Notes under the pieces: model-generated
The model's database searches: none
What the model was told of the DNA's origin: nothing
What the model saw: the letters and a program-made list of their open reading frames with translations, nothing else
Position numbers and translations under genes: made by a program
In this document: positions 38,330 through 49,978 of the stretch, one piece after another
Numbering within the stretch: position 1 is the first letter of the stretch
Layout: every line of letters begins with the position of its first letter
Assembly: GCA_937136395.1 (NCBI GenBank)
Contig: CAKZOI010000039.1
Span: forward strand, 36,168 to 100,167
Source of the DNA: an uncultured Opitutia bacterium
GTDB taxonomy: Bacteria > Verrucomicrobiota > Verrucomicrobiia > Opitutales > Coraliomargaritaceae
Length of the DNA: 64,000 nucleotides
Reading direction: 5' to 3'

Positions 38330-40713
38330 CTAGGATACAGTGCGCCGAAATCAACCTTTTGCAGCTCTAGGAAATCCCCCGAGTATTGCCGTGATGACGT
38401 AAAATGGATACGCACATCATAGGCGCGTTTAGGGGACTTAAATGGAATGACTAGGCGTTGAGCCCCTGTTGACGCGCCCCAAGGTAATTGTAAAGCAAGG
38501 TCGGTGCGCAGATGCTTTCCATTGCGATCTGTCCATGTGAGTTTAATTTGCGTTCGATTGTCTGGGCTAACCTTCCAGGCAAGCTTTGTATCCAATAAAT
38601 AACTACGTTCTGATGACACAGGCTCGTCTCTAAAGATGGAAAAAATATCGGCACCAGAAACACGAATACCAGAGACCATCCCCTCCGCGGGAAGCACTTC
38701 CAAGTTTTGACTTGGTCGAAAATCTAAATGCCAATCCGTGACACGCGGAAGCTCGGGGCCGAGGAAATTTACCGCATACTTACCGTTGTGCTGGAGTTGA
38801 ATATTCGTGAACGTGCTGCGAAAGGTCTCGGCGTCATCAACCCATGCCCGCAAACCGTAGTCATCACTTTGCTCATCTAAACGCCCCATCTGCGCCAAGG
38901 TCCCCATAGCCAATGAACTGGGGTCAGACTGGAGCTGACGGCTAAAGGTATTCAAGCGCTGATGTATCGGCTTCGCCACGATGCTTTTAGCAGTTACTAG
39001 ATAGCTCTCCCTTGCGGTTTGATAGGTATCCAAGCACCGCACTAAGTCAGGGCCGTGTGATAGGCTTTGTTCGATCAGATCCTCGCGAGCCTGATGAAAT
39101 GTTGCGTAGGCCTCTGTGAATGAAAATGCCTCGGAGATAACCTGCACACGCGCAAGGCGACGCGCATCTTCCCTAACCGCATTGCGGGCCGATTCAATGA
39201 AGCCTCGCATGTCGGCAAGCACTGACTGAGGGAAGAGCCCCACTCCTGCTTCATCTTTATAGAATTTAATCCAATCGGCCTTGCCTTCATTCGTATTACG
39301 ATGCGATTCAGCAGTCTCGTAAAAGGCGCGGATTGGCTCTGCGGCAGCTCCAAAGAAATGCGTATAATACTCATGAATCAGTGCTTCAGCGTTCTGACTA
39401 GAGTCCCAGAGTAACTCAGATGCCAACCATGCTTTTCCGCCATCTAAGCCCCATGCGGATGGCAGCTGTGAAAAGAAGACATCGACACCTTGCTTTTCAA
39501 GATGACGAATACTTTCAATCATCCATTGGTTGAATTGCCGTGGATATGGATAGGGTGCCCCAAAATAATAATCCCATGTGGCGATACGTTCGGCTCCCGA
39601 GTTTGACCAGTGCTTAATCAGTGCTTTATCCTCAGCTCGATACGCGGAGTCGTGCCATTGCGCGCGATCCGATGTGAGCACGGGCATCACTCTCGGATGA
39701 ATGGATATGGAAGGCGACGCCTCGGTCCAGTAATAGGCAAGCGCCGTGAGATAGCGGTCTTCTCCATTTGCATTTTGCCACATCCCAGCCTCATCAAAGA
39801 CCTTAGCCGCCACGGCATTCATAAAGTTAAATACGTAGTCCGTATAGTCGGGCCGCGTGCGAAAATACTTAAGCGGGTTGACCTGTTGCTGCGTTAATTC
39901 GGACTCATCGAAGAGGACGTTATCGTTTATGGAGAGCGAGAAGCTAAGGCTATTGGGATTCTTCTTAAAATGACGTATGGCTGCGTCTGCCGCGATCGCC
40001 ACGGTATCGGGATGTGCGAAGTTTGGCTGTGGATCGGTGCCATTATGCCCCTTCGGCTCACGCTTACGCCCTTTGACTAAGGAGAAGACTTCGGGTGTTG
40101 ATTCGTAGATTTCGCGTGTAAAAATTCTACCTAAGGCATGATTGAACTGGAACGGGCGGGACAAGCGATTGCGACGCCCAAAATCACTATCGACTGGATA
40201 CATCGCACGTTGCTTAAAATCAGGTTTTTCAAACTGCCAAGCCTCTGGGAATTTCTCTGGCGCGGGGTGGACATATTCGAGACCGAGATCACTCGACCAA
40301 TACCAACGCGCACCGAGCACATCGGCACAGATCGCATAGATCCCGTTAGCGAGGCCTTCATTCGAGGCGGCTCGTATAATCACACGTGTGCGTTCACGGG
40401 TGATCCGAAAGGCTCCAGTGGAGTCTTTTGACTCAGTCAGAAGTAATATGATAGATTGCTTCGGGCGGCTACCCGTCGAAAGGCTTAGCGGCTCAGCTTC
40501 AGCTTGGCGCTTAAAGACTGCCTGAAGGTCCTCAACCGCTGCGAGTAGTTTTGCATCGGCCACTTCTGGCACAGCGATGTGCTTGATATCCGACAGCGAC
40601 AGACGAGCGGATCCAGGCAACTGCATAGGCTTCCATGGAACACTACGTGCTGACGCAGCTAAGCCATGGCAGATTAACAAACAGATTAGGGGCAGTGTTG
40701 GCAGTAAACGCAT
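38326..40713 (-). CDS. Exported DUF4838 glycoside-hydrolase-like protein
   Basis: A 795-residue exported protein (signal peptide MRLLPTLPLICLLICHGLAA). Residues about 30-150 resemble the alpha/beta domain preceding catalytic barrels in GH20/GH67 enzymes (GLANGIYAICADVLGARWYW), and residues about 150-460 are a DUF4838 barrel-type domain (NFAHPDTVAIAADAA, SLSINDN, ALAYYWTEASPSI, ATWDYYFGAPYPYPRQF). A C-terminal beta domain follows. Probably polysaccharide degradation; substrate unknown. The stop codon region overlaps a REP hairpin end. No susCD or other hydrolase partner adjacent. Confidence 0.82.
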   Translation of the reverse strand: MRLLPTLPLICLLICHGLAASARSVPWKPMQLPGSARLSLSDIKHIAVPEVADAKLLAAVEDLQAVFKRQAEAEPLSLSTGSRPKQSIILLLTESKDSTGAFRITRERTRVIIRAASNEGLANGIYAICADVLGARWYWSSDLGLEYVHPAPEKFPEAWQFEKPDFKQRAMYPVDSDFGRRNRLSRPFQFNHALGRIFTREIYESTPEVFSLVKGRKREPKGHNGTDPQPNFAHPDTVAIAADAAIRHFKKNPNSLSFSLSINDNVLFDESELTQQQVNPLKYFRTRPDYTDYVFNFMNAVAAKVFDEAGMWQNANGEDRYLTALAYYWTEASPSISIHPRVMPVLTSDRAQWHDSAYRAEDKALIKHWSNSGAERIATWDYYFGAPYPYPRQFNQWMIESIRHLEKQGVDVFFSQLPSAWGLDGGKAWLASELLWDSSQNAEALIHEYYTHFFGAAAEPIRAFYETAESHRNTNEGKADWIKFYKDEAGVGLFPQSVLADMRGFIESARNAVREDARRLARVQVISEAFSFTEAYATFHQAREDLIEQSLSHGPDLVRCLDTYQTARESYLVTAKSIVAKPIHQRLNTFSRQLQSDPSSLAMGTLAQMGRLDEQSDDYGLRAWVDDAETFRSTFTNIQLQHNGKYAVNFLGPELPRVTDWHLDFRPSQNLEVLPAEGMVSGIRVSGADIFSIFRDEPVSSERSYLLDTKLAWKVSPDNRTQIKLTWTDRNGKHLRTDLALQLPWGASTGAQRLVIPFKSPKRAYDVRIHFTSSRQYSGDFLELQKVDFGALYPR

Positions 40714-40874
40714 CGAAAGTATCCAGATGGCACATATTTACGCGGTTAAAGTTGGATTATGCAAATGCCTTTCGTGAACGAGAGCACATCCGTAGCAGAA
40801 CGCAACGAATACTCCGCTACACATGCGGCGAGATTAACAATACCGTTTTTTATATGTTTGATCGACTCAATCAC

Positions 40875-40964
<90 letters not shown>

Positions 40965-40980
40965 TTTAAGAGAACTTTTT

Positions 40981-41011
40981 GGTGGGGTCGCCTCGCCGAG
41001 GCGACTCCACC
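40981..41011. repeat. 31-bp near-perfect palindrome
   Basis: GGTGGGGTCGCCTCG and CGAGGCGACTCCACC flank one base, with a single mismatch. It could be a terminator-like or REP-type hairpin; no T-run follows. Confidence 0.75.
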
Positions 41012-41160
41012 TCTTATAATGGCTGAAATCATCCGTAAGCTAGTGCCATTCGAGAGCACGCCGCCTACGCTACAGGATCAGGCAATACTAGAATCGATAT
41101 ATGGCAAACTGGAAGCTATGCTCCATAGTATTGGTTCGTCTCCAAGTGAAGCGACTATAC

Positions 41161-41194
41161 AAAAAAAGAGGCGCCCGCTTTTGCGGACGCCTCT
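41161..41194 (-). terminator. Rho-independent terminator of the OmcB-like gene
   Basis: Minus strand: AGAGGCGTCCGC, loop AAAA, GCGGGCGCCTCT, then seven T. One mismatch (T/C). Begins 24 bp after the stop. Confidence 0.93.
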
Positions 41195-41218
41195 GAGAGA
41201 GTCGGAACTCAGCAGGTT

Positions 41219-42826
41219 TTAGTAAACCTGTGTCGCTTCTTCTTCAGGAACTGGAGTCTTGAGAAGATCGGATGTCATCTGAGCCTTGAAGCGAGAGTCG
41301 CCTTCAGAGACGGCTTGCGCAACAACGCGGAACTCGATGATTTCCTTAGCGTTCAATACTGGGTAAGCAGCGAAGTTTACGTTGTTTCCAGAGATGGTGC
41401 CTTGTGTGTCACCAGCTGCAGAAATCACCTTGAGGCTAGCTGGAAGCTGAACCTTAAGTCCAACATTTGTATCAGCAGCTGTGCCTTGGTTAGTGATTTG
41501 GATCACGTATGTAGTTTGCTCACCAACAAGAAGAGGATCTTCTGTGTCGATCACTACGATAAGAAGCGCTGGGTAGCCCTTCCACTCAGTGCAAGCGTCA
41601 TCAGCACCGCTCAAGCCGTATGCGGCAGAGTTAGCGCTAACTTGGTTGCAGTATGTGCCTTCTTGGAGACCGAGAACAGTGAGGTCGAAGCTCTTGGACT
41701 CACCAGCAGCGAGGCTAGTTGTCCATGTAGCAGTGTTACCATTGATCTGTGCACCAGGAGCAGTGAGAAGCTTGTTTTGTGCAGGAACGTTGTCGGTTAC
41801 AACGACGTCTGTAAGTGGCACATCACCAGTGTTGGTTGCTGTGATCTTGTAAGAAGCCTTCTTACCAACGAATTGCATTGGTGTGCCTTCCTTAACAACA
41901 TCAAGTCCAGCTGCAACAACCTTCACGCAAGCGTCGTCAGAAACGGAACCGGCATTTGAGGAGTCAGCTTTAGCAACGTTGCAGTGTTCACCAGTTGTCG
42001 CAGCAGTCGTGTTGATAGTTACGTCACGGCTTTCACCTGGAGCCAATGTGCCAATGTTTGTTGTGAGTGAGCTATTACCGCTATCGTGTGCAACGCCAGC
42101 AGGAAGTGTATCCGTAAGCACAACATCGTAAGCGCAGAAGTTACCAACATTAGTCACTGTGATGTTCCAAGGAACACCAGCGCCAAGAAGAACTTGTGGG
42201 TTTGGAGTTGTCTTAGTGATCGCAAGCTCAGGAACACCAACAGATGTTGTTGTGCAAGCTTCTGGGTAGGCAACGACAGTTGCGCAGTTGCTGAAGTCAG
42301 CAGCTTTTGTTGCTTTCACAACAAGCTCGAGTGGAGTTGTTGAACCCTTCTCTACGTTGTAGAGTGTCCATGTGACTGTGCTACCCTTAACTTCTGCTTC
42401 TGGGTTGCTGGATACATAAGTAGTGCCAGATGGGATTTGCTCCTCAACGACGATCTTCTTAGCTTTTTCCTTAGCTGTAACTGTGTAGTTGTAGCTGAAA
42501 GGGGTATTCAATGCGACCATAGCTGGTGCAGACTTATCAAGGCGAACAAGAGACTTGTTCACGTAGTCAGTAACGACACCTGCGTCACAATCAACAACAG
42601 GAGCTGGTGCTGGAGCTGGCTTTGGGTTATCGCGGAAATCGTGGATGTGACGATTGCCAGACGGAGTCTTCAGATTGAAGACAGTTGTATCAGGCGTATC
42701 CGACACAGTAAAATTCTTGCCTGCATCCGCAGTTCTAGCAGCGTTAAGCTGAGAAGCGGAAAGAGCGACGAATGCTACTAATGCTACTAATGCAGAAGCC
42801 CCAAGGAACTTTTTCATTATATTCAT
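41219..42826 (-). CDS. Exported DUF11-repeat cysteine protein, OmcB-like
   Basis: A 535-residue exported protein (MKKFLGASALVALVAFVALS signal region; MNIMKK start). After a Pro-rich segment come about four DUF11/Ig-like repeats, each with a pattern of V-x-x-x-N-x-G or TNTGDVPLTDVVVTDNVPA, LAPGES/LAAGES and a conserved YCNQV or HCNVA cysteine. Eight cysteines are spaced along the chain. The layout resembles the large cysteine-rich OmcB protein of Chlamydiae, an envelope cross-linker. Codon choice is strongly biased (few rare codons, long antisense open frames) and the terminator is strong, both consistent with high expression. Probably a cell-envelope structural protein. Confidence 0.8.
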   Translation of the reverse strand: MNIMKKFLGASALVALVAFVALSASQLNAARTADAGKNFTVSDTPDTTVFNLKTPSGNRHIHDFRDNPKPAPAPAPVVDCDAGVVTDYVNKSLVRLDKSAPAMVALNTPFSYNYTVTAKEKAKKIVVEEQIPSGTTYVSSNPEAEVKGSTVTWTLYNVEKGSTTPLELVVKATKAADFSNCATVVAYPEACTTTSVGVPELAITKTTPNPQVLLGAGVPWNITVTNVGNFCAYDVVLTDTLPAGVAHDSGNSSLTTNIGTLAPGESRDVTINTTAATTGEHCNVAKADSSNAGSVSDDACVKVVAAGLDVVKEGTPMQFVGKKASYKITATNTGDVPLTDVVVTDNVPAQNKLLTAPGAQINGNTATWTTSLAAGESKSFDLTVLGLQEGTYCNQVSANSAAYGLSGADDACTEWKGYPALLIVVIDTEDPLLVGEQTTYVIQITNQGTAADTNVGLKVQLPASLKVISAAGDTQGTISGNNVNFAAYPVLNAKEIIEFRVVAQAVSEGDSRFKAQMTSDLLKTPVPEEEATQVY

Positions 42827-43037
42827 ATTTTTTCGTTATGTGGTTAGTTTGCTTTTAAGTGAACAGAGACCGTGCACTTATCATCAAAAGTAAAGATGAG
42901 CTTAAACCCCAACATACAATGCTACTAAATCGAGTAAATATATTGTTTTAAAGTAGATAAACAGGGCCTCTACGCGACATTTCTTCAGTCTCTGCAGCAT
43001 AAGTGCCTATTTTTGGACTAGGCGATTCACCTTAATC

Positions 43038-43072
43038 ACAAAAAGGCGCAACCTCAATGGGGTTGCGCCTTT
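43038..43072 (-). terminator. Rho-independent terminator of sdhCAB
   Basis: Minus strand: AAAGGCGCAACC, loop CCATTGA, GGTTGCGCCTTTTT. It lies 24 bp after the sdhB stop. Confidence 0.9.
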
Positions 43073-43095
43073 CGTAAACTCATCGTGATAAATGA

Positions 43096-43869
43096 CTATA
43101 GAACTGGCTGGAAAAAGTTCTTCACTTGAGCAAGTGCGTAATCGCGATTCAATTGTGCAATCATATCGAGAGGGATGCCCTTCGGGCACGCCGCTTCACA
43201 CTCACCAATGTTGGTGCAGCCTCCAAAGCCTTCGCCATCCATTGTGGTGACCATCGCCAACGAGCGCCGATTCTTCTCGGCCTTGCCCTGCGGCAAGCTG
43301 TTCATGTGTGCAACTTTTGCCGCCGTAAACAGCATCGCGGACGCATTTGGACACGCAGCGACGCAAGCCCCACAACCGATACATGCAGCAGCATCCATCG
43401 CATAGTCGGCAGTTTGCTTATCAATCGGCATTGCATTCGCATCGACTGCGCTACCAGCTCTACCGGTAATAAATCCGCCTGCTTGGATGATTTTATCCAT
43501 CGCAGTGCGATCGACGACCAAGTCCTTAATGACTGGGAATGGTTTTGCTCGCCAGGGCTCAATGGTAATTATCTGACCATCATGGAAATGGCGCATGTGC
43601 AACTGACATGCAGTAATGCCGCCTTCTGGACCGTGCGGCACGCCGTTAATCGTCATCGAGCACATCCCGCATATACCTTCGCGACAGTCGTGGTCAAATG
43701 CAACGGGTTCGTGACCGCCCTCAACTAACTGCTCGGATAGGATGTCGAGCATTTCTAGGAAGGAGGAGTCTTCGGAAATATTTTCGAGCTTATATTCGAC
43801 AAATTTACCGACATCCAAGCGGTTCTTTTGGCGCCAAACGCGAAGAGTGAGATTCATTGTTTTTTCCAT
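43096..43869 (-). CDS. sdhB: Succinate dehydrogenase iron-sulfur subunit
   Basis: Electron-transfer subunit of complex II. 257 residues. The [2Fe-2S] site is in [15 protein letters not shown], with a further Cys in ITACQLHM. The [4Fe-4S] site is [13 protein letters not shown] and the third cluster region is [16 protein letters not shown]. Two Met codons four apart (MEKTMNLT) are possible starts. It is the last gene of sdhCAB, 17 bp after sdhA, followed by a strong terminator. Confidence 0.95.
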   Translation of the reverse strand: MEKTMNLTLRVWRQKNRLDVGKFVEYKLENISEDSSFLEMLDILSEQLVEGGHEPVAFDHDCREGICGMCSMTINGVPHGPEGGITACQLHMRHFHDGQIITIEPWRAKPFPVIKDLVVDRTAMDKIIQAGGFITGRAGSAVDANAMPIDKQTADYAMDAAACIGCGACVAACPNASAMLFTAAKVAHMNSLPQGKAEKNRRSLAMVTTMDGEGFGGCTNIGECEAACPKGIPLDMIAQLNRDYALAQVKNFFQPVL

Positions 43870-43886
43870 CGTTCGTATTAGTTGGC

Positions 43887-45830
43887 TTATTTGTAGCTAC
43901 GAGTGACTAGTTTAACATTTTCGTAAATCAGCGGCTCTTTATGCAAGGCTGGGACAGTCTCGTCGCCCTTATATTCCCAGACACCGGCAAAAGTGAAATT
44001 TTCGTCATCGCGTTTTGCTTCACCATCATCGGTCTGGTGTTCGACCCGGAAATGCCCGCCGCAAGATTCTTCACGCATGAGCGCATCGCGACACATCAGC
44101 TCGCCAAACTCCAAGAAGTCAGCAACGCGGCCAGCACGTTCAAGCTCAGGGTTTAAACTGTCCGCATCACCCACCACTCGGACATTCTCCCAAAACTCTT
44201 TCTTGAGCGCTTGGATTTCTTGAATCGCTTCTTCTAGGCCAGCTTTGCTTCGAGCCATGCCACATTTTTCCCAAACAATATTGCCGAGGCGTTTATGGAA
44301 AGAACGAGGCGATTCAGTGCCGTTGATAGACATTAACTTATCGATACGACCTTTAACATCGGCTTCGACTTCAGCGAATGCTGGGTGATCAGTCGTCACT
44401 TGACCTGCAGCAGCAACACCTTGCTCACCGAGGTAGTTACCCACCGTGTAAGGGAGCACAAAGTAGCCATCGGCAAGGCCTTGCATTAGTGCGGAAGCAC
44501 CGAGACGATTCGCGCCGTGGTCCGAGAAATTGGCCTCCCCGCCGACAAACATGCCTGGGATCGTGGACTCTAAGTTATAATCCACCCATAGGCCACCCAT
44601 GGTGTAGTGAACTGCGGGGAAAATCATCATAGGCGTCTCGTATGGGTTATCGCCCGTGATACATTCATACATTTCGAAGAGGTTACCATAGCGCTCTTCA
44701 ATGGCATGCTTCCCGTCGCGTGCAATCGCATCACGGAAATCGAGGAATACGCCGAGCCCTGTGGTCGCAATCCCGCGACCATCATCACAAACTTCCTTCG
44801 CGGCACGAGAGGAAATATCGCGAGGGGCTAAGTTACCAAAACTTGGGTATTTACGCTCTAAAAAGTAATCGCGAGCGTCTTCAGGAACGTCGTTTGCGTT
44901 CAGCTTCCCTTCGCGAATCTGCTTTGCAGTTTCCTTATCTTTCGGCGCCCAAACGCGTCCATCATTACGAAGCGACTCAGACATAAGCGTCAACTTAGAC
45001 TGCTGATCACCGTGCACAGGAATACACGTTGGGTGAATCTGTGTATAGCATGGATTTGCAAAACCTGCTCCACGCTTATGCGCACGATAGGCCGCCGTCA
45101 CGTTACACCCTTGAGCGTTAGTCGAGAGGAAGAAGACGTTGCCATAACCGCCGGTCGCGAGCACGACGCAATCGCCAGCATGCTTGGAGATCTCGCCAGA
45201 AATCATATTCCGAACGATGATACCTTTGGCGTGCCCGTCGACTTTAACGACGTCGAGCATTTCATGGCGATTATACATCTTCACTTTACCAAGACCGATT
45301 TGCTTGCTGAGCGCAGCGTAAGCACCAAGGAGAAGCTGCTGCCCCGTCTGACCACGTGCATAAAATGTGCGGGAGACCTGAGCACCCCCAAATGAGCGGT
45401 TCGCAAGGTAGCCACCATACTCACGGGCAAAAGGCACGCCTTGCGCCACACACTGATCGATAATGTCCGAGCTCACTTCGGCGAGGCGATACACATTCGC
45501 CTCACGAGCACGGTAATCACCACCTTTGACGGTGTCGTAGAAAAGTCGCTTCACGCTATCACCATCATTCTGATAGTTCTTCGCGGCATTGATACCACCT
45601 TGCGCTGCAATACTGTGCGCACGACGTGGACTATCTTGATAGCAAAAGCAGGAGACGTTGTAGCCTTGTTCGGCTAGACTTGCAGCGGCAGCACCACCTG
45701 CAAGGCCAGAACCGACAACAATCACGTGATACTTCCGACGATTCGCTGGGTTCACCAGCTTCATGTTGAATTTGTGCGATGACCACTTGCTTTCGAGTGG
45801 TCCCTCGGGAATTTTTGAATCCAGATTCAT
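43887..45830 (-). CDS. sdhA: Succinate dehydrogenase flavoprotein subunit
   Basis: Catalytic subunit of complex II, 647 residues. [20 protein letters not shown] is the FAD-binding motif, and [20 protein letters not shown] contains the His that carries covalent FAD. Substrate-site motifs HPTCIPVHG and [16 protein letters not shown] and the C-terminal [19 protein letters not shown] are intact. The subunit organisation with a five-helix SdhC resembles the Bacillus/Bacteroidetes type (B-type complex). In such complexes the enzyme may run as succinate:menaquinone oxidoreductase. Confidence 0.96.
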   Translation of the reverse strand: MNLDSKIPEGPLESKWSSHKFNMKLVNPANRRKYHVIVVGSGLAGGAAAASLAEQGYNVSCFCYQDSPRRAHSIAAQGGINAAKNYQNDGDSVKRLFYDTVKGGDYRAREANVYRLAEVSSDIIDQCVAQGVPFAREYGGYLANRSFGGAQVSRTFYARGQTGQQLLLGAYAALSKQIGLGKVKMYNRHEMLDVVKVDGHAKGIIVRNMISGEISKHAGDCVVLATGGYGNVFFLSTNAQGCNVTAAYRAHKRGAGFANPCYTQIHPTCIPVHGDQQSKLTLMSESLRNDGRVWAPKDKETAKQIREGKLNANDVPEDARDYFLERKYPSFGNLAPRDISSRAAKEVCDDGRGIATTGLGVFLDFRDAIARDGKHAIEERYGNLFEMYECITGDNPYETPMMIFPAVHYTMGGLWVDYNLESTIPGMFVGGEANFSDHGANRLGASALMQGLADGYFVLPYTVGNYLGEQGVAAAGQVTTDHPAFAEVEADVKGRIDKLMSINGTESPRSFHKRLGNIVWEKCGMARSKAGLEEAIQEIQALKKEFWENVRVVGDADSLNPELERAGRVADFLEFGELMCRDALMREESCGGHFRVEHQTDDGEAKRDDENFTFAGVWEYKGDETVPALHKEPLIYENVKLVTRSYK

Positions 45831-45842
45831 TTTCGTGCAGTC

Positions 45843-46649
45843 CTATTTGTGAAGTGTTTCAGTGATGGCAGCAACTGGCTCTGCGGCGCCGCCAGTCGGA
45901 TCGACCTCCAGAATGTTCGTCAAGCAAGCGACCGGTATGACCGCAAATCCAAGAAAGACCACCCACCCATAAACGAGTGCCGCCTGGTCGAGACGCTTGC
46001 GCCAGAGGGTATTTCTCAATCCAACGGACTGGAACATACTGCTAAAACCATGCGATAGGTGCAGGCAGAGCAAGCCAGTCGCGATGATGTAGAATACGGA
46101 CACCCACCATACGTCGAAGCCTTGAACCATCATATCGTTGACGTTGAAAGTCATAATAGGCTCACCCTCTTTCATCACCACTTCACCGTGCTTGACGAGA
46201 GGCACCATTGTCTCGGAAAGAACTCCTTCTTCTCCATACTCCATGCTGGGCACGACTCGCGCGGTGTAGTGCGCAATGTGGAAGAGAATAAAGAAAAGCA
46301 GAATAACACCACTCATACGCATCGTCCGTGCACCATACGATGCCTGAATCGGCTTATCATGTTCGTATCCTTGCGGCCGCGCTTTACGGTTATCCAAGGT
46401 AAGCGAGATCGCAGTCCAAATGTGGACTGCTACCGTGCCCAGCAGGAACAAGCGTATTGCCCACAAGCCAGATGACGGCAAGACGTGGTGCAATTTATGC
46501 GCATACGCGTTAATCACCTCTGCCCCGAGGAAGATTTGAAGGTTACCCAACATATGTCCGAGCACAAACAGCACGAGGACTAAGCCGGATAAGGCCATTA
46601 GAATTTTTCGCCCGATGGTGGACTTAAAGAAGCTACACAGTGAACACAT
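45843..46649 (-). CDS. sdhC: Succinate dehydrogenase cytochrome b subunit
   Basis: Membrane anchor of complex II, 268 residues with five hydrophobic helices (e.g. ILMALSGLVLVLFVLGHMLG, GVILLFFILFHIAHYTAR, FYIIATGLLCLHLSHGF). Four or more His residues in helices (GHMLGN, HKLHHV, FHIAHY, HLSHGF) are available as haem b ligands. Length and helix number match the single-subunit B. subtilis type, so no sdhD is expected. First gene of sdhCAB; the promoter must lie in 46650-46900. Confidence 0.92.
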   Translation of the reverse strand: MCSLCSFFKSTIGRKILMALSGLVLVLFVLGHMLGNLQIFLGAEVINAYAHKLHHVLPSSGLWAIRLFLLGTVAVHIWTAISLTLDNRKARPQGYEHDKPIQASYGARTMRMSGVILLFFILFHIAHYTARVVPSMEYGEEGVLSETMVPLVKHGEVVMKEGEPIMTFNVNDMMVQGFDVWWVSVFYIIATGLLCLHLSHGFSSMFQSVGLRNTLWRKRLDQAALVYGWVVFLGFAVIPVACLTNILEVDPTGGAAEPVAAITETLHK

Positions 46650-48609
<1,960 letters not shown>

Positions 48610-48612
48610 GGC

Positions 48613-49227
48613 ATGTATCGAGCATTCCCAATATGCGCGTTGATCGTGCTATTCGCGTCTGCTTGTAGCACAACGCGCAACCCACGCCTCTATCTTAGCC
48701 ATTTCAATTTACAAGAGCCTAGCGTTGGAGACTTCGAAGTTTGCGCGTCTGCAGGCTGTCGCAAACTCTCCCGGCTCTCTTACAGCCATGAAGAGTGGCA
48801 AAGTATCGTCAACATCTTCAACCCTGCTCCGACAACACCAGCAGGTGAACGTGATCGACTGATGATCGCGATCGGCGCAATGGAGACCTACATCGGCGCA
48901 AAGAATGGCACTTCCGCCGACAACATGAAAAACGACCGACGTGTCGTCACTGGCCCGCAACTCGACTGCATAGCCGAAGCCGCAAATACGACTGTCGCAC
49001 TCATGCTCCTTGAAAAAGAAGGTTTAATCCGTCACCACCGAATAGGCTATCCACAGCATCGTGGCTTTCTAAGAGGGCGCCTCCCCCATAACACTGCTTC
49101 GATTCACGACAAGGAAACTGGTGAGCACTACGCCGTAGATTCATGGTTTTACGCCAACGGCGTGCCTCCAATTTGTGTGCCAGTCTCCGATTGGAAAGCA
49201 GGCTATGACCCGCACAAGGTGAAGTAA
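48613..49227 (+). CDS. Lipoprotein with a C-H-D cysteine-peptidase-like pattern
   Basis: A 204-residue protein with a lipobox (LFASACS, Cys18), so it is predicted to be lipid-anchored. Cys119 in GPQLDCIAEA, His159 in LPHNTAS and Asp176 in YAVDSWF occur in the order and rough spacing of papain/transglutaminase-like triads, but the remaining sequence is unfamiliar and no family is recognised. It begins 3 bp after the pyrG stop and is likely co-transcribed with it. Catalytic role is inference. Confidence 0.6.
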   Translation: MYRAFPICALIVLFASACSTTRNPRLYLSHFNLQEPSVGDFEVCASAGCRKLSRLSYSHEEWQSIVNIFNPAPTTPAGERDRLMIAIGAMETYIGAKNGTSADNMKNDRRVVTGPQLDCIAEAANTTVALMLLEKEGLIRHHRIGYPQHRGFLRGRLPHNTASIHDKETGEHYAVDSWFYANGVPPICVPVSDWKAGYDPHKVK

Positions 49228-49258
49228 ATTCGGGCAATCACTTGCACGAGCCTGCATC

Positions 49259-49801
49259 ATGTATACATCCATACGCATGGATCATTACACCTATCAAAAA
49301 CGTCTAAAAGCCATTTGGACCGCTGCCGTCGAAAAATATAAAGCCGGTCATCAAAAACCAGAAGGCTTCCTCGATGAAGCAACCGTCACCGAACTCGCCA
49401 GCTTCGGACTCAACGTAATGGACGTCTTCGACTACGCCGAGGACTTCGTCGATGGCGGCGAGCCTGACTTTGAGACCTTCTTGATGGTTTGCGAAGCGCG
49501 TCGCGACTACTTCCTCACCGTGCAAAAAGGCGAACTTTCTGAGCAGCGCATGGATTCATCCAAACTGCCCCCAAAAGACTCAGAAATGCGCGGCATCGTC
49601 TGGCTACCTCGAATTATTCCCAAAGCACTTGCAAAACTCAAAGGCGAGCTTCCCCCAGAAACGATGTATAGTTGCGGTGGCGACCGACGTTTTTTGAAGA
49701 CCAACAATATCCACGCAGCCGAATTCCTCCGTGTCGTATGGGCCTACGAAGACGAGCACGAGAAAATCGCCGATTGGGTCGAAGCGCGAAGAGATAGTTA
49801 A
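49259..49801 (+). CDS. DUF5069-like hypothetical protein
   Basis: A 180-residue protein. The C-terminal half (MRGIVWLPRIIPKALAKLKG, MYSCGGDRRFLKTNNIHAAE, then FLRVVWAYEDEHEKIADWVE) resembles DUF5069, in which LPRxIDKARA, CxxDxxFL and WV motifs are typical. The N-terminal half is helical and acidic, with no known domain. Start ATG 49259 or 49277 (MDHYTYQKR). No function known. A pair of inverted REP hairpins follows immediately. Confidence 0.65.
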   Translation: MYTSIRMDHYTYQKRLKAIWTAAVEKYKAGHQKPEGFLDEATVTELASFGLNVMDVFDYAEDFVDGGEPDFETFLMVCEARRDYFLTVQKGELSEQRMDSSKLPPKDSEMRGIVWLPRIIPKALAKLKGELPPETMYSCGGDRRFLKTNNIHAAEFLRVVWAYEDEHEKIADWVEARRDS

Positions 49802-49803
49802 CT

Positions 49804-49883
49804 TAGAAGCGACACTCCTGTCGCTTTATCCAGAGCAATCGCCCTTCTTTACGTAACCAAAGCGACAAGAGTGTCGCTTCTAC
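49804..49883. repeat. GTAG-foot REP pair, inverted
   Basis: Forward hairpin at 49804-49827 (foot mutated to TTAG, loop CTCC), reverse at 49859-49883 (loop CTCT, intact foot). About 31 bp apart. It resembles a minimal BIME unit upstream of trpC. Confidence 0.9.
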
Positions 49884-49943
49884 GCTCTAGGCTCCGTGTT
49901 TCAACAAAGCGGCTTGATCTTATCTGTATATCCGTAATTTTCA

Positions 49944-49975
49944 AAAGTCCGCTGTCCCTCGCAGTGGACTTTTTT
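49944..49975 (+). promoter_or_regulatory. Terminator-like hairpin before trpC, candidate attenuator
   Basis: Plus strand: AAAGTCCGCTG, loop TCCCTCG, CAGTGGACTTT with one G-U pair, then further T residues ending three bases before ATG 49979. No Trp-rich leader peptide or T-box was recognised upstream. It may terminate upstream transcription or attenuate trpC. Confidence 0.55.
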
Positions 49976-49978
49976 CTT

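Noticed and set aside
41315..42781. Several long plus-strand open frames opposite the OmcB-like gene
   Set aside because: Produced by strong codon bias of the real gene; no recognisable domains or starts.
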